A DNA stretch of 64,000 nucleotides from the NCBI GenBank assembly GCA_035295845.1, contig DATGIF010000012.1, forward strand, positions 74,019 to 138,018, given 5' to 3'. The notes below the pieces were generated by a model. That model searched no databases, was not told the origin of the DNA, and saw nothing but the letters and a program-made list of their open reading frames with translations. Each line of letters opens with the position of its first letter. Within the stretch, counting starts at the first letter, position 1. A program made the position numbers and the translations under genes. Of this stretch, positions 36,583 through 44,534 are shown piece by piece. This DNA comes from Palsa-892 sp035295845. GTDB lineage: Bacteria; Pseudomonadota; Alphaproteobacteria; Rhizobiales; Xanthobacteraceae.

Positions 36583-37446
36583 TCAAAGGCACTTGAGAAA
36601 GGCTGTCAGAGCACCCCCATCGTGTCTTTGGTCTCGAAATACAAACATAGTCTGGACATTGCGTTCAGGCATCTGCACGGGATGGATGCGGATGTCATTG
36701 ATGACACCGCTTTGCCTCACGACCGCGCGTGGAAGCAAAGTTAGGCCGACATCGGCAGCAACACAGCCAAGAATGCCATCAAGAGTACCGAACTCGAGCC
36801 TGGCGGCAATCGGCCAGCCCAATTTACTTAAAACGGTCTCGAGGAGCTGGCGGTAAGAACACCCTGTTCGGAAGACCAACACGCTCGGTCCGCTCGCCAG
36901 CGTGGCCGCGCGAAGAGCGGAAAGACTGGACCATTTCCGCGCAGTGACGATAACGAGCTCTTCTTTAAAGACTGATTGAACCCGAAGCTCTGGGTGATCA
37001 ATCGGGCCAGCTACGAATGCTCCATCTAGGGAACGATCCAGCACGGCCTTAACAAGAATTTCAGTTGGCGCAGTCCTCAAACTGAGCTGAACCTTGGGAC
37101 ACTTGCGATGAAATCGTGCAAGCAGGGACGGCAATCGCACCGCTGCGGTCGTCTCCATTGAGCCGATTGTCAGAGGCCCCTTGGGTTCGCCTTCATCTCG
37201 GGCCGCATTGATCGCCTCTTGCGACAATATGGTCAGTCGCTCCGCATAAGGAAGCAAACGGCGTCCCGCTGCAGTCATTGTCATGCCGCGACTATGTCGT
37301 TCGAAAAGCGGCGCCCCAATTCTGTTTTCAAGGTTTTTTATTCTGCTGGTGACGTTCGATTGTACAGTGCCGAGTTCGCCTGCCGCGCGGGTCACACCAC
37401 CGCATTTCGCGACCGTGGCGAAGGTCAACAGATCACTTAGCTCCAT
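36583..37446 (-). CDS. LysR-family regulator, divergent from nitronate monooxygenase gene
   Basis: A 287-residue LysR regulator. The winged helix-turn-helix is at residues 1-60 (FATVAKCGGVTRAAGELGTVQSNVTSRIKNLENRIGAPLF), followed by the effector domain (about 90-285). It is transcribed away from a nitronate monooxygenase gene and the shared region has an ATCT-N7-AGAT site at 37462-37476, so control of that gene is likely. Codon use is less GC-biased than the flanking ergothioneine genes, suggesting arrival together with the monooxygenase by transfer. Inducer unknown. Confidence 0.88.
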   Translation of the reverse strand: MELSDLLTFATVAKCGGVTRAAGELGTVQSNVTSRIKNLENRIGAPLFERHSRGMTMTAAGRRLLPYAERLTILSQEAINAARDEGEPKGPLTIGSMETTAAVRLPSLLARFHRKCPKVQLSLRTAPTEILVKAVLDRSLDGAFVAGPIDHPELRVQSVFKEELVIVTARKWSSLSALRAATLASGPSVLVFRTGCSYRQLLETVLSKLGWPIAARLEFGTLDGILGCVAADVGLTLLPRAVVRQSGVINDIRIHPVQMPERNVQTMFVFRDQRHDGGALTAFLKCL

Positions 37447-37461
37447 AACGCGCCCCCCGAT

Positions 37462-37476
37462 ATCTAAAATACAGAT
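37462..37476. promoter_or_regulatory. LysR box (T-N11-A) between the divergent genes
   Basis: ATCTAAAATACAGAT: an ATCT/AGAT inverted repeat separated by seven bases that contains the T-N11-A pattern of LysR operators. It lies 16-30 bases upstream of the LysR start and about 86 bases before the monooxygenase start, fitting combined autoregulation and activation. Confidence 0.55.
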
Positions 37477-37561
37477 TTCTAAGTTCCAAACTAATCATTT
37501 CTCGCGAACGGTAGACGCCTCTAAAGTCGTTGTCGAGATCGCCAATGTGAGAGGGGCCGCC

Positions 37562-38557
37562 ATGCCGATCAGCACGCCGCTAATGAAACGATTGGGTATT
37601 CGATATCCGATAATTCTGGGTGCAATGGATCTCGTCGCCGATGCTCGGCTGACACGGACCGTGTCGAAAGAAGGCGGCTTTGGAATCTTAGGTGCTGGTT
37701 ACGGGGACCACGCTTGGCTTGAACGGGAATTGTCCATTCTTGAGGGATTTCAGCAATCGGAAGGACTCAAGTACGGCGTGGGGTTCATCACCTGGAGTCT
37801 TGCGCAACAACCGCGTCTGCTAGATCGGGCCTTGGCGGCAAAGCCGAAACTCGTGTGGTTGTCTTTCGGAGACCCTGCACCTTTCGTCGATAAGATTAAA
37901 GCGAGCGGAGCGTTAGTGCTCTGCCAGATACAGACGGTCGCAATGGCGACGGACGCCGTGAACAAGGGGGCGGATATTGTTGTTGCTCAGGGCTCGGAAG
38001 CGGGCGGGCATGGCATATCTAGGGGCACCATCTCACTCGTACCAGCCGTCGCTGACGCGGTTGGACACAAAGCGTCTGTTGCAGCGGCGGGTGGGATAGC
38101 GGATGGGCGAGGGCTCGCGGCTGCCCTTCTGTTAGGTGCAGAATCCGTGGTCCTTGGCACACGTTTTTATGCCAGTGACGAGTCTGCCGGATTCCCCGAG
38201 GCGAAGAGGCGTATCGCGGCGGCGTCAGGCGAGGACACGGTACGCAGCATCGTTTTCGACGTATCAAAGCAGAAGGTTTGGCCTGCGCCATATACTGCCC
38301 GGTGTTTACTCAACGACCATGCCCGCAAATGGGTCGGCCGCGAGATCGAATTGCTGCGCAACGCGGACGAAGAGGCGCCGGCTTACGCAAATGCACGAGC
38401 AACTGGAAATTTTGACGTCGCGGCGATTATCGCCGGCGAAGCATCAGGTCTCATCCATCAAGTCCTTCCCGCGGGTGCCATCATGAGACAGATGTCAGAG
38501 GAAGCCGAGCGGATCATGGAAGGAATGAGTAGAAAAATGCTGTCCAATGCTGCGTGA
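37562..38557 (+). CDS. Nitronate monooxygenase-family FMN enzyme
   Basis: A 331-residue TIM-barrel flavoprotein. MKRLGIRYPIILGAMDLVADARL is the usual start, VAQGSEAGGHG (about 138-148) is the FMN phosphate and catalytic His region, and ALLLGAESVVLGTRFYASDES is the second phosphate-binding loop. Family members oxidise nitronates such as propionate-3-nitronate or act as enoyl reductases. I use ATG 37562, next to GAGAGGGG, because longer in-frame starts would extend through the LysR operator into the neighbouring gene. AT-richer than surrounding genes. Confidence 0.88.
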   Translation: MPISTPLMKRLGIRYPIILGAMDLVADARLTRTVSKEGGFGILGAGYGDHAWLERELSILEGFQQSEGLKYGVGFITWSLAQQPRLLDRALAAKPKLVWLSFGDPAPFVDKIKASGALVLCQIQTVAMATDAVNKGADIVVAQGSEAGGHGISRGTISLVPAVADAVGHKASVAAAGGIADGRGLAAALLLGAESVVLGTRFYASDESAGFPEAKRRIAAASGEDTVRSIVFDVSKQKVWPAPYTARCLLNDHARKWVGREIELLRNADEEAPAYANARATGNFDVAAIIAGEASGLIHQVLPAGAIMRQMSEEAERIMEGMSRKMLSNAA

Positions 38558-38566
38558 CTTGCTCTA

Positions 38567-38824
38567 GTGGAGCTGTTTTATATAGCGATCGTACTTAGGT
38601 CGTTGGTCGGCGGCGATCCGGTCATGTTTTTGTCGCAGCCGGGATATTGGCTGACGGCCGAGGCCTGCGAAAAGAATGGTGTGCCACGACTATCCACCGT
38701 TGTAGCGCACATCGTGAGAAGCGATCCGGAAACTCTATCGTTGCTCGGTGTCACTGTGGGTAAACCGAACCGCAGCTATTTCGTTTTTGCTGCTTCATGC
38801 AATAGCGCGATCCCTACGCCATGA
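38567..38824 (+). CDS. Hypothetical small protein
   Basis: An 85-residue reading frame starting GTG nine bases after the monooxygenase stop. A hydrophobic start (MELFYIAIVLRSLVGGDPVMFL) may be a signal or anchor; one Cys in the middle (EACEKNG) and one near the end (AASCNS) could pair. The stop overlaps the start of the next small frame as ATGA. Composition resembles the preceding gene. I do not recognise the family. The tight spacing and coupling argue that it is real. Confidence 0.45.
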   Translation: MELFYIAIVLRSLVGGDPVMFLSQPGYWLTAEACEKNGVPRLSTVVAHIVRSDPETLSLLGVTVGKPNRSYFVFAASCNSAIPTP

Positions 38825-38946
38825 GAGGTCAAATGGAAGCAGCAGAAACTCGTGCTGAGCACCAAATGTTGGACGATATTGGGGGCAAAGCGCGGACATG
38901 GATTTGCCTCGCCGCGATGTTGGCGCTCACCACACCGAATTTGTGA
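38821..38946 (+). CDS. Hypothetical 41-residue protein, coupled to preceding frame
   Basis: Starts at ATG 38821 inside the ATGA overlap with the preceding frame. The sequence begins MRGQMEAAETRAEHQML, acidic and helical, and ends in a hydrophobic stretch (TWICLAAMLALTTPNL). It might be a truncated membrane protein or a tail-anchored peptide. No family recognised; may be a decayed gene start. Confidence 0.3.
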   Translation: MRGQMEAAETRAEHQMLDDIGGKARTWICLAAMLALTTPNL

Positions 38947-39015
38947 GTACACGGCCTAATCCATTCGACGAAACTGCCAGGGAGTGCGGCCCCGCAGCGG
39001 TGTCCGCAGCGCCGA

Positions 39016-39432
39016 TTATTTAAATTTGGCGATAATTTCCGCAGGAATCGGCGCCGACTTGATGCGCGCCGGATCGGACGGGTCGCGCGCCGCCCATACG
39101 CGCGTCTCGAAGCCCTCGACCGCGAGCGCGCCGCCGTTCAGCAGCCGGTGTTCCACATCGAAGCTCGAACGGCGAAATTCCTTCACCGCGGTCTCGATCA
39201 CGACATCGTCGCCGAATTTCGCCGGCAGAATAAAACGCGCGCGGGTATCCACCATCGGGTAGCCGATGACGCCGTAATGCTTGAGGAATTGATACTTCGT
39301 CATGCCGAGCGCGCGCTCGAACAGCGCCGTGGTGCTGGCGTCGAACATCGCGAAGAAGCGGGGATAAAAGACGATGCCGGCGGGGTCGCAATCGCCCCAT
39401 TCGATGCGCACCGTGCGCGAATTGGTGAGCAT
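39016..39432 (-). CDS. 4-hydroxybenzoyl-CoA thioesterase-type hotdog protein
   Basis: A 138-residue hotdog-fold acyl-CoA thioesterase. Asp16 in EWGDCDPAGIVFYPRFF is at the position of the catalytic Asp of Pseudomonas 4-hydroxybenzoyl-CoA thioesterase. It lies 17 bases downstream of an SDR dehydrogenase on the same strand; the pair suggests breakdown of an acyl-CoA or aromatic acyl-CoA, although the exact substrate cannot be told from sequence. Composition returns to the GC-rich background here, marking the end of the AT-richer insert. Confidence 0.88.
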   Translation of the reverse strand: MLTNSRTVRIEWGDCDPAGIVFYPRFFAMFDASTTALFERALGMTKYQFLKHYGVIGYPMVDTRARFILPAKFGDDVVIETAVKEFRRSSFDVEHRLLNGGALAVEGFETRVWAARDPSDPARIKSAPIPAEIIAKFK

Positions 39433-39449
39433 TTCGCGCCAAGCCCGCG

Positions 39450-40211
39450 CTACTTCGGCGCCATGCGCAAGGCGCCGTCGAGGCGGATCACCTCGCCGTT
39501 GAGGTAGCGGTTCTCGACGATGTGGAGAACGAGCGCCGCGTATTGGGAAGGATCGCCGAGCACCTTGGGAAAGGGAACGGAAGCCGCGAGGCCCTGGCGC
39601 ACTTCTTCCGGCAACCCCATCAGCATCGGGGTGAGAAAAATCCCCGGCGCTATCGCATTCACGCGGATGCCCGATTGCGCGAGCTCGCGCGCCGCCGGCA
39701 GCGTCAGCGAAACGACGCCGCCCTTCGAAGCCGAATACGCCGCCTGGCCGATCTGGCCGTCATAGGCGGCAACGGACGCGGTGGAGACGACGACCCCGCG
39801 CTCGCCGTCCTCGAGCGGCTCCAGCTGCGCGGCGTCGGCCGCCATCAGGCGGAGCATGTTGAAGGTGCCGATGAGGTTGATCCTGATCACGCGCTCGAAA
39901 TCGGCGAGCGGCATCGGGCCGTCGCGGCCGACGATGCGCTTGGCGGGGCCGATGCCGGCGCAATTCACCAGAATGCGGGCGGCGCCGTTTTTCTCTTTCG
40001 CCTGCGCGACCGCTTTCGCCGCGGCATCGGCGTCGGCGACATCGCACTTCACCGCGAGCGCGCCGGTTTTCGCCGCGACCTCTTTCATCGCCGCTTCGTT
40101 GACATCGAGGAGCGCGACTTTGGCGCCCGCCTTGGCGAGCGCCGCGGCGGTCGCGGCGCCCAGGCCCGAGCCGCCGCCGGTGACGAGCGCGGCATGACCT
40201 TTTGGATTCAT
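39450..40211 (-). CDS. SDR-family 3-hydroxyacyl-CoA dehydrogenase-like protein
   Basis: A 253-residue short-chain dehydrogenase. The NAD motif VTGGGSGLG is at residues 10-18, and the catalytic YSASK follows a Ser in STASVAAYDGQ. The sequence closely resembles the type 2 3-hydroxyacyl-CoA dehydrogenase (HSD17B10-like) group: DVNEAAMKEVAAKTGALAVKCDVAD and VPFPKVLGDPSQYAALVLHIVENRYLNGEVIRLDGALRM. It begins the two-gene operon with the thioesterase. Confidence 0.88.
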   Translation of the reverse strand: MNPKGHAALVTGGGSGLGAATAAALAKAGAKVALLDVNEAAMKEVAAKTGALAVKCDVADADAAAKAVAQAKEKNGAARILVNCAGIGPAKRIVGRDGPMPLADFERVIRINLIGTFNMLRLMAADAAQLEPLEDGERGVVVSTASVAAYDGQIGQAAYSASKGGVVSLTLPAARELAQSGIRVNAIAPGIFLTPMLMGLPEEVRQGLAASVPFPKVLGDPSQYAALVLHIVENRYLNGEVIRLDGALRMAPK

Positions 40212-40313
40212 AGGACGGTCTTTCCGTTGTTGTTGCGCCGGTCTTTATCAACCACACGGCTGAATACGCCGCAATCTGCGATGTCTATAAAATCGCCCCG
40301 GCATCCGTTTGTT

Positions 40314-40395
40314 CGTCATGCCCGCACTTGTTGCGGGCATCCACGTTTTTGCTGCAAAGGAAGACGTGGATGGCCGGGATAAACCCGGCCATCAC
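40314..40395. repeat. Rhizobial interspersed palindromic element
   Basis: About 82 bases with nested symmetry: a stem ATGCCCGCA/TTGCGGGCAT at the left (loop about 40327-40330), a middle ATCCACGT/ACGTGGAT pair flanking a GCTGCAAAGG core, and a right stem GGCCGGG/CCCGGCC (40372-40390). The pattern of cGTCATGCCCG ... GGCCGGG ... CCCGGCCATcAC is that of short extragenic repeats found in many copies in Bradyrhizobium-type genomes. It sits between the divergent SDR and cyclase genes. Confidence 0.75.
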
Positions 40396-40411
40396 AAGGT
40401 AGGAGAACGCC

Positions 40412-41188
40412 ATGGGCCGCCGCCTCGTCGATATTTCCATCGCACTCGAAAACGACGTGGTGGCCGACCCGCCGATGATGAAACCGAAAATCACCTATCG
40501 CAAACACAAGGACACCGCGCCGGAAGTTTGCCTGTTTTTTCCGGGCCTCAAGCCTTCCGACCTTCCCGACGGCGAAGGCTGGGCCATCGAGCAGGTGGAG
40601 ATCTCCACCCACAACGGCACGCATCTCGACGCGCCGTGGCATTTTCATTCGACCATGAACAAGGGCGAGCGCGCGGCCACCATCGACGAAGTGCCGCTGG
40701 AATGGTGCTTGCAGCCGGGGGTGAAACTCGACTTCCGCCATTTCCCCGACGGCTACGTGGCGACGGCAAAAGACGTGGAGGCGGAGCTCGCGCGCATCAA
40801 GCACACGCTCGCGCCGCTTGAAATCGTCGTCGTCAACACAAGCGCGGGCGAGGCCTATGGGCGGCCCGATTACGTGGCGAAAGGCTGCGGCATGGGCCGC
40901 GAGGCCACGCTTTATCTCCTCGAGCAGGGCGTGCGCGTGACCGGCACCGATGCCTGGAGCTGGGACGCGCCCTTCATCCACACCGCCAAACGCTACCAGG
41001 AGACGAAGAACGCCGCGCTGATCTGGGAAGGGCACAAGGCCGGCCGCGACATCGGCTATTGCCACATGGAGAAGCTGCACAATCTTGAAGGGCTGCCCGC
41101 GCGGGGATTTCTCGTTTCCTGCTTTCCGGTGAAAATCCGCGGCGCCTCCGCCGGCTGGACGCGCGCGGTGGCGATCCTCGACGGCTGA
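40412..41188 (+). CDS. Cyclase-family (kynurenine formamidase-like) metal hydrolase
   Basis: A 258-residue member of the cyclase/KynB family. The metal-binding signature HNGTHLDAPWH spans residues 67-77. Family members hydrolyse amides or lactone-type bonds (formylkynurenine, isatin). No tryptophan-degradation gene accompanies it, so kynurenine formamidase is not assured. AGGAGA lies just before the ATG. A TauE/SafE-type exporter follows 12 bases after the stop and is probably co-transcribed. Confidence 0.88.
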   Translation: MGRRLVDISIALENDVVADPPMMKPKITYRKHKDTAPEVCLFFPGLKPSDLPDGEGWAIEQVEISTHNGTHLDAPWHFHSTMNKGERAATIDEVPLEWCLQPGVKLDFRHFPDGYVATAKDVEAELARIKHTLAPLEIVVVNTSAGEAYGRPDYVAKGCGMGREATLYLLEQGVRVTGTDAWSWDAPFIHTAKRYQETKNAALIWEGHKAGRDIGYCHMEKLHNLEGLPARGFLVSCFPVKIRGASAGWTRAVAILDG

Positions 41189-41200
41189 AACGGCGTTTCC

Positions 41201-42028
41201 ATGTTCGGCATTCCACTCCATGAGCTGCTATGGCTCGCGGCCGCGCTTGCGGTCGCGGGCGTGATTACCGGCGTTCTCGCCGGCCTCTTCGGCGTCGGCG
41301 GCGGCGCCATCATCGTGCCGGTCCTCTATCAGGTGTTCACGGTGCTCGACGTGCCGGAAGCCGTGCGCATGCCGCTTTCAATCGGCACGTCGCTCGCCAT
41401 CATCATTCCCGTTTGCATCGCCGCCTATCGCGCGCACCGGGAAAAGGGCGCGGTCGACGAGCCGATTCTCAGGCAATGGGCGCTGCCGTGTTTTCTCGGC
41501 GTCGCCGCCGGCAGTTTGATCGCGGCCTTCGCTCCGCCGTGGCTGTTCAAGCTCGTCTTCGTGGCGATCGCCGGCGGCAACGGAATTCTCCTGCTGATCG
41601 GCCGCCGCGACTGGCAGCTCATGCAAGGCCTGCCGGCGCCGTGGCCGATGCGCGCGATCGGTTTCCTGATCGGCATTTTTTCGGCGCTGATGGGGATTTC
41701 CGGCGGCATGCTCTCGAACCTCATTATCCTGACGTTCGGCCGCACCATGCAGCAGGCGGTCGCCACCTCCTCGGGGCTCGGCATCGTCATCTCGATCCCC
41801 GGAACGGCCGGCTACATGCTCGCGGGCTGGTCCAAGATGGCGCTGCTGCCGCCGCTCTCGATCGGCTTCGTCTCGCTGATCGGGCTCGTGCTGCTGGCGC
41901 CGCTCTCGATGCTGTTCGCGCCGCTCGGCGTCCGCCTCGCGCATACAATTTCCAAGCGCCGGCTCGAAATCGCCTTCGGTCTTTATCTCCTTGTCGTCGC
42001 CGCCCGTTTCGTCATCAACCTCATCTGA
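41201..42028 (+). CDS. TauE/SafE (TSUP) family membrane permease
   Basis: A 275-residue membrane protein with about eight hydrophobic segments. The repeated TSUP signature is evident: GLFGVGGGAIIVPVLYQVF (about 31-49) and its second copy GIFSALMGISGGMLSNLIILTFG (about 155-177). These permeases move small anions such as sulfite, sulfoacetate or other organosulfonates; some are linked to oxalate or tartrate. Cargo here is unknown. It is tightly behind the cyclase gene, and the oxalate genes begin after 277 bases. Confidence 0.88.
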   Translation: MFGIPLHELLWLAAALAVAGVITGVLAGLFGVGGGAIIVPVLYQVFTVLDVPEAVRMPLSIGTSLAIIIPVCIAAYRAHREKGAVDEPILRQWALPCFLGVAAGSLIAAFAPPWLFKLVFVAIAGGNGILLLIGRRDWQLMQGLPAPWPMRAIGFLIGIFSALMGISGGMLSNLIILTFGRTMQQAVATSSGLGIVISIPGTAGYMLAGWSKMALLPPLSIGFVSLIGLVLLAPLSMLFAPLGVRLAHTISKRRLEIAFGLYLLVVAARFVINLI

Positions 42029-42305
42029 GCGGGCGGTTTCCGCTGCGGCATTACGGCCTTAGCGAATGACGCGGGGCTTGGCCGGTCTCCGGCCGCCTAT
42101 CCCTTGGGGTCGCCGGCCTATCCCTTGCGGCTGTGACAAAGCTTCGCGCGGTTTATTGCGCCGCAGCAGATATTTTCTTTGCTTGCGCCGAGATGCTCGC
42201 TGGTAACCCGCTCCACCTCTGGTATTATTCATTCACAGCGCGCGCTCGGCGCTTCATCAAGAAAATCAAAAAAACAAAAAGGGCGAGGGGAACAGGGAGG
42301 AACTC
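42029..42305 (+). promoter_or_regulatory. Upstream region of the first OFA transporter with 21-bp spaced direct repeats
   Basis: Two exact copies of CCTATCCCTTG start at 42096 and 42117, 21 bases apart, which places them on the same face of the helix. The region then becomes AT-richer (GGTATTATTCATTCAC near 42221-42236) and ends with CAGGGAGGAACTC, a strong ribosome-binding site. It probably holds the promoter of the oxalate transporter gene; which protein binds the repeats is unknown. Confidence 0.45.
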
Positions 42306-43583
42306 ATGGCTGTAACGTCAAGCGCCGCCGGCACGCGCGCGCAAGCATCGAATGCGACGCGCTGGACCAAATTGATCTTCGCCGTCGTCTGCATGGTGAT
42401 GATCGCCAACCTGCAATATGGCTGGACGCTCTTCGTCAATCCGATCAACAAGGCGCACGGCTGGGATATCGCGGCAATTCAGTGGGGCTTCGCGATCTTC
42501 ATCGCGCTCGAGACGTGGCTGACGCCGGTCGAAGGCTGGATCGTCGACAATCTCAGCCCGCGGAACGGCGCGAAAATCATGGTCGGGTTCGGCGCCATCA
42601 TGGTCGCCATCGGCTGGATCATCAATTCGAGGGCCGATACGCTGACGATGCTCTATCTCGGCTGCATCATCTCGGGCATCGGCGGCGGCGCGATCTATGC
42701 GACCTGCGTCGGGCTCGCGGTGAAATGGTTTCCGGATCGGCGCGGTCTCGCCGTCGGCCTCACCGCCGCCGGCTACGGCGCCGGCACCGCGATCACGGTC
42801 ATTCCGATTCGCGCCGTGATCGACAACTTCGGCTACGAGGCGGCGTTTTTCTGGTTCGGGCTGATCCAGGGCGGAATCGCCTTCGTGCTCGCGATGTTCC
42901 TGAGAGCGCCCGAGCCGGGTGAAATTCCCGCGACGGCGGCTCCCAAAGTCGCGCAAGCAACGCGCAGTTACTCGCCTGGGGAAGTTCTCTCCTCGCCGGT
43001 ATTCTGGCTGCTCTATGTGATGTTCGTCCTGGTTTCGGCGAGCGGCCTGATGGCGACCGCGCAGATCGCGCCAATCGCGAGCGACTTCAAGGTCGGCAAC
43101 ACCGCCCTCCTCTTCGGAGCCACAACGCTCACCGTGGCGCTGATCGTCGACAATATCTGCAACGGCGCCGCGCGGCCCTTGTTCGGCTGGATCTCCGACT
43201 CGATCGGCCGCGAGTTCACGATGGCGATCGCTTTCGGTCTGGGCGCCGTGGCGTATTGGCTGCTGGGCGCGCTCGGCACCGAGCCATGGGCCTTCGTCGT
43301 CTTCGCCGCGTTGATCTTCCTGACCTGGGGAGAGATCTTCAGCCTCTTCCCCTCGACTTGCACCGACACCTTCGGACCGAAATTCGCGACGGTGAACTTG
43401 AGCCTCCTCTACACGGCGAAAGGCACGTCCGCGCTTCTCGTTCCGGTGGCCAATATGGTCAAATCGGCGACCGGAAGCTGGCACTGGGTGTTCGTGGTCA
43501 CCGCGCTGATGAACATTCTCGTGGTGGCGTTGGCGCTCTTCGTGCTGAAGCCACTGCGCGCGAAAGCGATGGCAAAGGGCTGA
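42306..43583 (+). CDS. OFA-family MFS transporter, oxalate/formate antiporter type (first copy)
   Basis: A 425-residue MFS protein with twelve predicted segments. YGWTLFVNPINKAHGWDIAAIQWGFAIFIALETWLTPVEGWIVD and CVGLAVKWFPDRRGLAVGLTAAGYGAGTAITVIPI match the oxalate:formate antiporter (OxlT) group, in which oxalate entry is exchanged for formate. The adjacent oxalyl-CoA decarboxylase and formyl-CoA transferase genes strongly support oxalate as cargo. A second, longer OFA member is encoded at 54.9-56.6 kb. Confidence 0.88.
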   Translation: MAVTSSAAGTRAQASNATRWTKLIFAVVCMVMIANLQYGWTLFVNPINKAHGWDIAAIQWGFAIFIALETWLTPVEGWIVDNLSPRNGAKIMVGFGAIMVAIGWIINSRADTLTMLYLGCIISGIGGGAIYATCVGLAVKWFPDRRGLAVGLTAAGYGAGTAITVIPIRAVIDNFGYEAAFFWFGLIQGGIAFVLAMFLRAPEPGEIPATAAPKVAQATRSYSPGEVLSSPVFWLLYVMFVLVSASGLMATAQIAPIASDFKVGNTALLFGATTLTVALIVDNICNGAARPLFGWISDSIGREFTMAIAFGLGAVAYWLLGALGTEPWAFVVFAALIFLTWGEIFSLFPSTCTDTFGPKFATVNLSLLYTAKGTSALLVPVANMVKSATGSWHWVFVVTALMNILVVALALFVLKPLRAKAMAKG

Positions 43584-43594
43584 GTTGTTTGCTA

Positions 43595-43633
43595 GACGGC
43601 CGCCCACACCCGTCGCGGCGAGGGGCGGCCGTC
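43595..43633 (+). terminator. Hairpin after the OFA transporter gene
   Basis: Eleven-base perfect stem (GACGGCCGCCC with GGGCGGCCGTC) around a 17-base loop, 12 bases after the stop codon. There is no U tract. It probably ends or stabilises the transporter transcript before the gntR gene. Confidence 0.45.
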
Positions 43634-43747
43634 GCAAGTCCGCGCTAACGAAGGCGGGCGAACAGCCAATTCGAGGCGTCGGCCGGCCTATCGCGCTGCG
43701 GCATCCCCATGCCATGAAGGTTGAAGCCGATACGGCTTCTGGAATAT

Positions 43748-43756
43748 TGTATTACA
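43748..43756. promoter_or_regulatory. Possible GntR operator
   Basis: TGTATTACA, a TGTA/TACA inverted repeat with one central base, ends three bases before the ATG of the GntR gene. FadR/FCD-type GntR proteins bind short sites of this form and often repress themselves. Length is short, so chance occurrence is possible. Confidence 0.3.
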
Positions 43757-43759
43757 GCC

Positions 43760-44506
43760 ATGTCCAACCAACGCCCTCTTCGCCAAGAAAGCCCCCGCGA
43801 AACGCTATCCGGCCGGGACTCGGCCCCGCGGCTCGCGATCGCCCCGCTCGACGACGTGTCGACGTTCAAGAACCGCGCCTATGCGGCGCTGCGCGACGTG
43901 ATCGTTTCCCTCGACGTCTATGACAGCCCCGACGAAGTTCGCCTCGACGAGCGTCGGCTCGCGCAGGATCTCGGCGTCTCCCGCACGCCGGTGCGCGAAG
44001 CCATGGCGCAGCTCGAGCGCGAAGGCTTCGTGCGCTCGGTGCCGCGGCGCGGCGTCTACGTCGTGCGCAAATCGAAGAAAGAGGTGATCGAGATGATCAC
44101 CGCCTGGGCCGCCCTCGAAAGCATGGCGGCGCGCTTGATCACCCAGATCGCGAGCAACGAGGAGATCGCCTCGCTCCGCAAAATGTTCACCAAGTTCGAA
44201 AACGGCACGCTGCACGCCAAGCTCGACGAATATTCCGAGGTCAATATCGAATTCCACCAAAGCATCATCCGCATGAGTAAGAACAGCGTTTTGATCGCGC
44301 TCGCCGAAAATCTCTTCACCCATATGCGGATGATCCGCAGAAAGACCATCGGCGAGGACGACCGCGCCGACCGTTCGATCCGCGATCACATGAACATCAT
44401 CGAAGCGCTCGAGAAACGCGAGACCGCGCGCGCCGAGGACCTCGTGCGCCAGCACGCGCTCGGCCTTGCCGAGCACGTCGCGCGCCACGCCAATTATCTG
44501 GACTGA
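43760..44506 (+). CDS. GntR-family (FCD) transcriptional regulator
   Basis: A 248-residue regulator. The winged helix is at about residues 33-100 (AYAALRDVIVSLDVY, LDERRLAQDLGVSRTPVREAMAQLEREGFVRSVPRRGVYV), with an FCD all-helical ligand domain behind it (AALESMAARLITQ, EYSEVNIEFHQSIIRMSKN). Such proteins respond to small carboxylates. Its place between an oxalate transporter gene and oxc, on the same strand, suggests that it senses oxalate or a CoA product and controls this cluster. ATG 43760 is chosen over a TTG at 43721, which lies further upstream across the candidate operator. Confidence 0.87.
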   Translation: MSNQRPLRQESPRETLSGRDSAPRLAIAPLDDVSTFKNRAYAALRDVIVSLDVYDSPDEVRLDERRLAQDLGVSRTPVREAMAQLEREGFVRSVPRRGVYVVRKSKKEVIEMITAWAALESMAARLITQIASNEEIASLRKMFTKFENGTLHAKLDEYSEVNIEFHQSIIRMSKNSVLIALAENLFTHMRMIRRKTIGEDDRADRSIRDHMNIIEALEKRETARAEDLVRQHALGLAEHVARHANYLD

Positions 44507-44534
44507 GAACGACAAAAATCCGAGGGAGGAAGTC

